A stretch of 64,000 nt of DNA from an uncultured Candidatus Peregrinibacteria bacterium (GTDB lineage Bacteria; Patescibacteriota; Gracilibacteria; Peribacterales; Peribacteraceae). The stretch lies in assembly GCA_903825315.1 (NCBI GenBank), contig CAIKAD010000002.1, positions 248,001-312,000 of the forward strand, given 5' to 3'. Shown here one piece after another: positions 56,978 to 64,000 of the stretch (positions are counted from its first letter, which is position 1; each line of letters opens with the position of its first letter). The position numbers were made by a program, and so were the translations under genes. The notes under the pieces were generated by a model, which made no database searches, was not told the DNA's origin, and saw nothing but the letters and a program-made list of their open reading frames with translations.

Positions 56978-59900
56978 TTGAACAAACAAAGCAGTCTGCT
57001 CCCTGGCCAGAGCGCTGCAACTTCAGATCGAAACACCAACAGAAATATCTTCCAGAAGTTGCGCGATTCACTTCCCTCCGAGACGCTCCCCGCGTTGCTC
57101 GGCGCGGCAGTGATTGTTGCATTCGTAGTAGCAGGTGAGCGCGGAGTGTTCCGCGCACAAGTAGTGACGCCGACTCAGACGGGATCGGTACTTACCGGAA
57201 CGGGCACGGTGTCGATGGTCACCGAAACCGGCTCCATCGTGGAACCGGTCACCCAGACTGGAGCAGAGGCCCAGGCTTCTGCTTCCAGCGCTTCCAGTTC
57301 GGCTGAGCTCTCCAGCTCGTCGGAGGCATCTTCCGCGTCTTCCAGCAATGCATCGGACGTATCGTCTACCTCCAGCAGCTCGGAAGGTGAAAGTGCGTCG
57401 TCCGTGGAATCTTCCGAGGCAGCCTCCAGCAGCGAGAGTTCCTCCGCGTCTGCAGTTGCGCCGACAACGAAGACGGGCGCAGTGACTTCGTCGGAACCTG
57501 CCCTGAGCAGCAGCGAAGGGTCCTCGGCATCTTCAGAGTCGTCCTCCACCCTGCCCGCACCCGTCATTCTCGAAACGCCCACCGCCTCGCTCGCGGAGAA
57601 CACGAACACGGATCTCTGGGTCCGCATCAGCAAGAGCAAGGGCCTCCGTGACGCGACGGAGCTGAGTAGCCGCCTCACCGTGGCGTTGCGTTCGTCGGAG
57701 GGTTACGACATCCCCTCGGCCTGGGAAGCGCAGGAAGACGAGCGGGGCTATATGCTCCGGATCCCCATGCCGCGTTCGTTCACCCCGGGAAACTACAACC
57801 TGCAGGTGATGATGGACACCACGCCGGGCGAGACGCGCGCGGTGCAGCGCATGTTCCGGACCATCAACGGCACGGCGGAATCGCAGACCGTGCTGTTCGA
57901 CCAGGTGATCCCCATGGGCTTGAGCGCCGCGAACGTGGAAAATGCTGCGGTACGGCCGGGGGAGACCATAACGGCGCAGTTCGCGGTAAGCGACGGCTCC
58001 GTTCCGCTCTGCGGCGTCGAGGTCCCCGTGCTCCTCACGGACCCCGCCGGCAACAGCAGGACATTCGCTGCGGCAGATGGAACTCTGCAAGTCCAAAAGT
58101 CCTGCGCAGCGCGCAAGTTCACGGTACTTCCGGACTATGCCCTTTCCACACCCGTTTCCGCAGCGGGTTCCTACGCGCTGAGCATCGGTCCCGCGACGGG
58201 CATGTCCCAGAACCTCACGGTGCGCGCCGTGGCGGAGGAAGGAAGGCTCCTGGACATCAAGCGCGCTTCCGTGACCCGCACATTCCCGGGCTCCACGGAA
58301 GACATGACCATTGTCGTAACACCCACCGCAACGTTCGTAGGGACGGTGACGGAAACCGTTCCGGCCGGCTTTACCGTGGTAACGGTTGAGCCACTCGCCG
58401 AGACCGCCGCACAGGAGGACGGGTCCACCCTCATCGGCTGGAACCGCCGCTGGGAGGCAAACGTCCCCATGACACTGCGCTACACGTTCAACGCTCCTTC
58501 GTTGGCCCCTCTCTTCGCCTCCTTCGGGCCTGTGACGGCCAAGGGGACGAAAGAAGTAACAGGGCTGGAAGAGAGTTCTTCGTCTGCCATGAGCGAGAGC
58601 TCCACGGCGAGCGGCGCGCTCTCCGCCTCCAGTGAACAGTCCTCTGCCCTATCCGCTTCCGGATCGGCAATGAGCGCCACGGAGGGCACGGCATCCGGTG
58701 CCACATTCTCTTCCGAGGTTTCCCTGTCCAGCACATCCGGCGCCACGGTCTCTTCCGAGGTATCCCTGTCCTCCGTAGCTCCCGTTGGAGCGGAGGAAGC
58801 TTCTTCCAGTGTCACAAGCGAGATCTCTTCGGCTTCTTCGGATTCCTCGGTTTCCTCGGATTCTTCAGTGTCATCGGTTGCCTCCGACATAGAACCCATT
58901 ACCCAAAACCCTCTCACAACCACGCTCGGGGCAAGCATTCTGGAGCCAGAGTGGGCGCAGACGGCAGCCGGTGGGGCCTCCTCCACATTCTTCGCATCGC
59001 TCTACCAAGGTATGCGCGCGGTGGTGCTGCAGATCATCCGCGTCCTCTCCTTCTTTACGCCGCAGTCGTTCATCGGCGCCATTACGGGTGAGGCACAGTA
59101 CACGTTCCAGGCAGAGGAAGGCCGCCCCTGGCAGATGCTTTCTTTGGTCATTCCGGAGAGCACCATCTCCCCGCTTGGCCTCACTCTCACGCCCAAAGGC
59201 AACGGCGCCTTTGACGCCAACAACCCTCCCTCCTTTACAGTCATCAGCTCCGCCGTGGAAGGGAGTGGCAGCACCATCCTTAATACACAGGGACATCTGA
59301 GGGAGGACAAAGCCCTGGAGAAGATCGTGGGGGCGATCGTGGATGAAGAGTCTTTAAGGAAGAGTATTGCGGCTGCCCTCGTCGCACAGAGGAACTGGGA
59401 AATCGCGGCTGCAGTGACGACCGATTCCGTAGCCGTAAACACCGTGATACAGGCGGCTCAGCTGGAGGATAACCGCACTACGGTGATGCACGCGACGGCA
59501 GCGGTCGCTACGACGCTCCAGGAGAACCAGGATGCCACGGCACAAGTGGCGGACGTGCTCCTGCAGCAGAAGGAACTGCAGCAGCTCTTTAACGGCGTGG
59601 TGACGCCGGATATGCAGAAAGCCGTGGTACGCAGCGTCATGGCCAATGCGCTCTCCGGATCGGCGCTCACCGCGCAGCAAGTGATAAACGATCTTGTGCA
59701 GGAGACGAGCCCCGTCCTTACGGACCTCGCATCCCAGGCCGTGATGGATGCAGTGGAGAACAGTGGAAAACTCAAGCAGGAGGTAGCCAATGCCGTGGCG
59801 GAAGCCGTGGCAAGTGAAGAATCCAGCTCCACTGCCGTTGGTTCTTCCGCTTCCTCCGTTGCACCGGCCTCCTCGCCCAACCAGCTCACGCCCGAAGAAG

Positions 59901-62900
59901 GCGGGACTGCTCAAAATTCTTCCTCCTTCATTAAGCTGAAGCTGGTCTCCAGTTCCGGAAAGACCTTTACGCCCCATTACCACTTCGAGACCGGCTCTGT
60001 GGTGCTCGTTCTGGAACCCGGACGCAACTTTGCCCCGGGTTTGTACAAGCTCGAAATGACCGTCAAGAACCCCCTGACGGGAGAGGAGCAGACGCTCACG
60101 CAGGATTTTGCCTGGGGCGTGCTGGCCATGAATCCGGACCAGGACCGCTACCTCACAGGAGAGAAAGCAACTATCAGCATCGGCGTGCTGGACGACAAAG
60201 GCGCCATTGTCTGCAACGCCGACGCGACCCTCACGGTAACGGCACCGAGTGGCGCTACCTTTACTCTTTCCACCCAGGACAAGACGATTGAAGTGACCGG
60301 CACATGCGGACAAAAGATAACAGGACTCATTTCGCCGGACTACCGGACCAGCCTCACGTTGGCCGAAGCGGGCACGTACAAGCTTGCGCTGGAAGCCACG
60401 ACGGGGAACGGCCCGCGGACCATGGAAACGACGATAATGGCTGCAAACGGCGGAGGGTACGCAACACCCAAAAAGGAAGTACAGAACGCGAAGGGTGCCG
60501 GACAGAAGAACGCGTCTCTCCCCAGCCATCAACAGGGCACCGCCCCCTGGCCCTTCCTTATTATGAGGACCGCCGCCACCCGCTTGTGGCCAGTGGGCCC
60601 ATCGCCGATGACCGTTTCTGTACAGTTCTTTGAGGACTTCTCGGGAACGGTAACCGATGTCGTTCCCAGCGGCTTCCGGATAACCACGTCCAGTCCCCAA
60701 GCCCAAACGGGAGCCATTACCCTCGCCGATGACACTGCCGGGAGCGGAACCACCATTGCCTGGGAAGGCTCCTGGAAGGCCGGCGAAACCGCCACTTTTA
60801 CGTACGTGTACGAAGCCCCGAGGATCAGCCCGCAGTTCTATCTCATCGGTCCGCTCACCCTCACTCCCCTGCCCTCCAGGAACAATACAGAGAAGGCCGT
60901 ACAAACCCAGGACATGCAGGAGTTGCGCTCATGGCAAATTGCCAACGACGACTCCGGTAACTTCATTACAGGCAAGCTCTCCTCGGATGAGGGTACCACG
61001 GGCCTTGCCTCCAAAAAGATAAGCCTGAGCCTCAACGGCGGTACGGCGACGATGAGTGGAACAACGGACGCCGGCGGTATGTTCACGATCCAGAACATCC
61101 CGCTCGCCTCCCTCACCGGCGGCACCATCATCACGCTCTTCGTGGACGGCCAGACGGAGAAGGCCGTAACGGTAACGCAGGGCTCGGGCGGAAGCATGAC
61201 AGGGATGGCTCTCTACCAGAACCGGTTGATTCTGCGGACAGACTCCGGTGCCACGGTGGCCATGACCAATGCCAAGCTGAACGTGGCAGACAACAGCGGC
61301 GACAGTGACATTTCCGCCATCTACTCCGTAACGAGCGGGAATCTCACGGTTGCTTCGGGGAAGGAACTCTTCGTGTGGACAGGCGAGACATTCGCTCCGG
61401 GCGGGCAAGTGACTGCGGACAACTACGATATCGACGGGGCCTTCTCCATGGGCGCCAATGCAGTGACGGTAAACGGATCCTGGGATGCGCTTGGGGGCAC
61501 AATGACGGGATCCAACACGGTCACCTTTACGGCAACGAGCGGCACCAAGACCATCGCTTCCAACGGGAACCGGTTCACGCACCTCACCCTCAATGGGAAT
61601 GGCGGCATATTCTCCATTGCAGACAACCTCTCCCTCAACGGGGATCTTACGGTCACGGCCGGGACGCTCACGGGTGAATTTGATGTGACGGTGCGGGGAG
61701 GTGACGTGACGGGCAACGGCACGATCTACATGACAAACGGAACGTTCCAGGTGTTGGGAACGGGGAACTTTGGCGGAACCACGGACTGGACCTTTGCCCA
61801 TCTCGCCTTTGGCAACGGCACCACCTCCGGCACCACCTCCAAGAGCGGCAGCAATATGGTTACGGCCACAAACCAACTGGAAATCGCCACCAGCCATACG
61901 CTCGCCATGGGAACGGGAGTATGGAACCTGGCATGGGGCACAAACCAGCTCACGGATATCAAGCAGATCGTCTCAAACACCATGGGAAACAGCACCTTCG
62001 CTCTCAAGAGCGACGGTTCCCGGGTGTACGCGTGGGGTCAAAATGCCGGTGGCCAGCTCGGGGACAATACGACGAAGCAGCGGAACACGCCCGTGGCGGT
62101 GCTGGGTCTCAATGGCACGGGCTACTTGGGCGACGGAGTTAATGGAGGGCCCATCAGCAAGCTCGCGGTAGGTGACTACCATGCCCTCGCCCTCAAGAGC
62201 GACGGCTCCCGGGTGTACGCATGGGGAAGTAACGCCTATGGCCAGCTCGGACAGAATACGAGCGATTACAGCAATCATCCGCTCCCGCTCCTAGTAAAGG
62301 GCATGGGAGGAACGGGTTACCTGGGCGACGGGACGAACGGCGGGCCCATTAGCCAGATCGCGGCAGGGCAATACCATTCCCTCGCTCTCAAGAGCGACGG
62401 TTCCCGGGTGTACGCGTGGGGAGACAACTACTATAGCGAGATCGGGGACAATACGGGAACGCAGCGCAACGCGCCCGTGCAGGTGCTGGGAGTCGGCGGA
62501 ACAGGCTACCTGGGCGACGGGACGAATGGCGGGCCCATTAGCCAAATCGTTGTAGGGGCAATCCATTCCCTCGCCCTTAAGAGCGACGGCTCCCGGGTGT
62601 ACGGATGGGGGTATAACTGGAGTGGCCAGCTCGGGGACAATTCGACGACGAATCGAGGCGTGCCCGTTCAGGTAAAGGGCATAGGAGGAACAGGCTACCT
62701 GGGCGACGGGACGAACGGCGGGCCCATTAGCCAGATCGCGGCAGGGGGAAACCATACCCTCGCCCTTAAGAGCGACGGCTCCCGGGTGTACGCGTGGGGG
62801 TATAACAACAAAGGCGAGCTCGGACAGAATACGAGCGATACCAGCGCCCATCCGCTCCCGCTACAGGTACTGGGTCTCGGCGGAACGGGCTACCTGGGCG

Positions 62901-64000
62901 ACGGGACGAACGGCGGGCCCATTAGCCAGATCGCGGCTGGGCTAGATGATTCCCTCGCCCTCAAGAGCGACGGCTCGCGGGTATACGCTTGGGGGAATAA
63001 CAGCAATGGCCAGCTCGGACAGAATACGAGCGATGCCAGCGCCCATCCGCTCCCGCTGCCTGTGCTGGGTCTCGGCGGAACGGGCTACCTGGGAGACGGC
63101 ACAAACGGCGGGCCTATTAGCCAGATTGCGGGAGGGCACTACCATACCATCGCCATCAAGAGCGACGGATCCAGGGTGTACACGTGGGGGGATAACAACA
63201 AAGGCCAGCTCGGGGACAAAACGACGGCGGAGCGCCACGTGCCGATACAGACAAGAAGCCCGAACCGAGACACGAAAGGACAAGTGTTCCTCTCGGACAT
63301 CAAGCAAATCGTATCCGGCCAACACTTTTCTCTCGCGCTTAAGAGCGACGGCTCCCAAGTGTACGCGTGGGGATTGAACAACAGAGGCCAGCTCGGAGAC
63401 AATACGACGACGGAGCGGTACACGCCCGAACCGGTGTTGGGCCTCAATGGAACGGGCTACCTGGGCGATGGAACGAACGGCGGGCCCATCAGCAAGATCG
63501 CGGCAGGGGCATCCCATACTCTCGCCCTCAAGAGCGATGGCTCCCGGGTGTACGCGTGGGGATATAACGACAAGGGCCAGCTCGGGGACAATACGACGAC
63601 GGAGCGTCACGTGCCCGTGCAGGTGCTAGGCCTCAATGGAACAGGTTACCTGGGCGACGGGACGAACGGCGGGCCCATTAGCGAGATCATGGGAGGGGCA
63701 TCCCATACTCTCGCCCTCAAGAGCGACGGTTCCCGGGTGTACGCGTGGGGGTATAACAACTATGGCCAGCTCGGACAGAATACGAGCGATACCAACAGTC
63801 ATCCTCTCCCGCTACAGGTATTGGGCCTCAATGGAACAGGCTACCTGGGCGACGGCACCAACGGCGGGCCCATTAGCAAGATCGCGACAGGGCAATACCA
63901 TTCCCTCGCTCTCAAGAGCGACAGCTCCCGGGTGTACGCGTGGGGGCAAAACTACTATGGCCAGCTCGGACAGAATACGAATGATAGCAGCGCCCATCCG
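56978..64000 (+). CDS. Giant surface protein with Ser-rich linkers and RCC1 beta-propellers (3' end outside window)
   Basis: One frame stays open for 2,341 codons to the window edge. The start is placed at TTG 56978, right after a TATAAT. One membrane segment lies at about 37-55 (ALLGAAVIVAFVVAG). Ser-rich linkers at about 100-190, 530-635 and 945-970 separate beta-sandwich modules. Two modules are related copies (GTVTETVPAGFTVVT near 450 and GTVTDVVPSGFRITT near 1225). A helical stretch occupies about 780-950. From about 1,658 come at least eleven RCC1-type repeats of about 63 residues (LALKSDGSRVYAWG, GQLGDNTT or GQLGQNTSD, GTGYLGDGTNGGPIS). The head sequence DIKQIVS recurs before repeat 8, so repeats 1-7 look like one closed propeller and a second begins there. 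Probably an adhesin or surface binding protein. Confidence 0.85.
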   Translation, partial: MNKQSSLLPGQSAATSDRNTNRNIFQKLRDSLPSETLPALLGAAVIVAFVVAGERGVFRAQVVTPTQTGSVLTGTGTVSMVTETGSIVEPVTQTGAEAQASASSASSSAELSSSSEASSASSSNASDVSSTSSSSEGESASSVESSEAASSSESSSASAVAPTTKTGAVTSSEPALSSSEGSSASSESSSTLPAPVILETPTASLAENTNTDLWVRISKSKGLRDATELSSRLTVALRSSEGYDIPSAWEAQEDERGYMLRIPMPRSFTPGNYNLQVMMDTTPGETRAVQRMFRTINGTAESQTVLFDQVIPMGLSAANVENAAVRPGETITAQFAVSDGSVPLCGVEVPVLLTDPAGNSRTFAAADGTLQVQKSCAARKFTVLPDYALSTPVSAAGSYALSIGPATGMSQNLTVRAVAEEGRLLDIKRASVTRTFPGSTEDMTIVVTPTATFVGTVTETVPAGFTVVTVEPLAETAAQEDGSTLIGWNRRWEANVPMTLRYTFNAPSLAPLFASFGPVTAKGTKEVTGLEESSSSAMSESSTASGALSASSEQSSALSASGSAMSATEGTASGATFSSEVSLSSTSGATVSSEVSLSSVAPVGAEEASSSVTSEISSASSDSSVSSDSSVSSVASDIEPITQNPLTTTLGASILEPEWAQTAAGGASSTFFASLYQGMRAVVLQIIRVLSFFTPQSFIGAITGEAQYTFQAEEGRPWQMLSLVIPESTISPLGLTLTPKGNGAFDANNPPSFTVISSAVEGSGSTILNTQGHLREDKALEKIVGAIVDEESLRKSIAAALVAQRNWEIAAAVTTDSVAVNTVIQAAQLEDNRTTVMHATAAVATTLQENQDATAQVADVLLQQKELQQLFNGVVTPDMQKAVVRSVMANALSGSALTAQQVINDLVQETSPVLTDLASQAVMDAVENSGKLKQEVANAVAEAVASEESSSTAVGSSASSVAPASSPNQLTPEEGGTAQNSSSFIKLKLVSSSGKTFTPHYHFETGSVVLVLEPGRNFAPGLYKLEMTVKNPLTGEEQTLTQDFAWGVLAMNPDQDRYLTGEKATISIGVLDDKGAIVCNADATLTVTAPSGATFTLSTQDKTIEVTGTCGQKITGLISPDYRTSLTLAEAGTYKLALEATTGNGPRTMETTIMAANGGGYATPKKEVQNAKGAGQKNASLPSHQQGTAPWPFLIMRTAATRLWPVGPSPMTVSVQFFEDFSGTVTDVVPSGFRITTSSPQAQTGAITLADDTAGSGTTIAWEGSWKAGETATFTYVYEAPRISPQFYLIGPLTLTPLPSRNNTEKAVQTQDMQELRSWQIANDDSGNFITGKLSSDEGTTGLASKKISLSLNGGTATMSGTTDAGGMFTIQNIPLASLTGGTIITLFVDGQTEKAVTVTQGSGGSMTGMALYQNRLILRTDSGATVAMTNAKLNVADNSGDSDISAIYSVTSGNLTVASGKELFVWTGETFAPGGQVTADNYDIDGAFSMGANAVTVNGSWDALGGTMTGSNTVTFTATSGTKTIASNGNRFTHLTLNGNGGIFSIADNLSLNGDLTVTAGTLTGEFDVTVRGGDVTGNGTIYMTNGTFQVLGTGNFGGTTDWTFAHLAFGNGTTSGTTSKSGSNMVTATNQLEIATSHTLAMGTGVWNLAWGTNQLTDIKQIVSNTMGNSTFALKSDGSRVYAWGQNAGGQLGDNTTKQRNTPVAVLGLNGTGYLGDGVNGGPISKLAVGDYHALALKSDGSRVYAWGSNAYGQLGQNTSDYSNHPLPLLVKGMGGTGYLGDGTNGGPISQIAAGQYHSLALKSDGSRVYAWGDNYYSEIGDNTGTQRNAPVQVLGVGGTGYLGDGTNGGPISQIVVGAIHSLALKSDGSRVYGWGYNWSGQLGDNSTTNRGVPVQVKGIGGTGYLGDGTNGGPISQIAAGGNHTLALKSDGSRVYAWGYNNKGELGQNTSDTSAHPLPLQVLGLGGTGYLGDGTNGGPISQIAAGLDDSLALKSDGSRVYAWGNNSNGQLGQNTSDASAHPLPLPVLGLGGTGYLGDGTNGGPISQIAGGHYHTIAIKSDGSRVYTWGDNNKGQLGDKTTAERHVPIQTRSPNRDTKGQVFLSDIKQIVSGQHFSLALKSDGSQVYAWGLNNRGQLGDNTTTERYTPEPVLGLNGTGYLGDGTNGGPISKIAAGASHTLALKSDGSRVYAWGYNDKGQLGDNTTTERHVPVQVLGLNGTGYLGDGTNGGPISEIMGGASHTLALKSDGSRVYAWGYNNYGQLGQNTSDTNSHPLPLQVLGLNGTGYLGDGTNGGPISKIATGQYHSLALKSDSSRVYAWGQNYYGQLGQNTNDSSAHP

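Noticed and set aside
59354-60904. A 516-codon minus-strand open frame and several other long minus frames between 57 and 64 kb
   Set aside because: They lie antisense to the giant plus-strand gene, have Arg/Gly/His-rich shadow composition and repeat only because the RCC1 repeats do.
61950-64000. Regular DNA repeats that might be a CRISPR array
   Set aside because: The units are about 190 bp, coding throughout, and translate to RCC1 repeats; there are no short constant repeats with unique spacers.

Overview
The window looks like chromosomal DNA from a candidate-phyla-radiation (Patescibacteria) bacterium, most likely of the Peribacteria/Peregrinibacteria type. It has the standard code (TGA is a stop), a G+C content in the mid-50s by eye, compact single-gene transcription units, many membrane-anchored proteins of unknown function, a fermentative acetate/hydrogen gene set, and almost no Shine-Dalgarno sequences. 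The lineage is inferred from gene content, not measured.

Layout. 1-4.4 kb: a partial archaeal-type purP (cut by the left edge), small hypothetical genes, a GIY-YIG gene in a 456-bp unit bounded by a 74-bp direct repeat that carries the 3' end of tRNA-Cys, and a lipoprotein. 4.5-12.4 kb: surface and membrane-anchored proteins (Ig-like/FN3, TPR), a PfkB kinase and a 0.9-kb structured non-coding stretch. 12.6-21 kb: secF, tig, a TMTC-like protein, a (p)ppGpp synthetase with a degenerate hydrolase site, dtd, and rplJ-rplL behind an attenuated leader. 21-31.5 kb: an acyltransferase-like membrane protein, an LCP protein, lexA-dinB, valS, a candidate ncRNA and fmdB. 31.6-40.2 kb: a Cys-rich repeat protein, pnp, rpsO, rmuC and pcrA/uvrD. 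40.4-50.2 kb: an aromatic operon (DAHP synthase plus aminotransferase) behind a promoter, an aromatic-rich leader peptide and a terminator, then rsmA, comEC, a membrane-anchored methyltransferase, HtrA, a flavodoxin and a D-2-hydroxyacid dehydrogenase. 50.4-56 kb: ADP-forming acetyl-CoA synthetase, a membrane protein, a reduced NuoF-like protein and an [FeFe]-hydrogenase. 56-56.8 kb: the frameshifted remains of a YmdB-type phosphodiesterase. 57-64 kb: a gene of more than 2,341 codons for a giant surface protein that ends in RCC1-type beta-propellers and leaves the window.

How it works together. The 50-56 kb genes fit fermentation: acetyl-CoA to acetate with ATP made by the acetyl-CoA synthetase, excess electrons released as H2 by the hydrogenase, and possibly D-lactate made by the divergent dehydrogenase. 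The aro operon appears to sense aromatic amino acid supply by translation of its own leader.

Two genome-wide patterns stand out. First, at least 17 genes have a -10-like hexamer 6-8 nt before the start codon, often with an extended TGn, which implies leaderless mRNAs. Second, the spaces between genes, and one place inside dinB, hold palindromic elements. One family recurs at eight loci. Others are inverted repeats whose two arms repeat a short word that differs from locus to locus.
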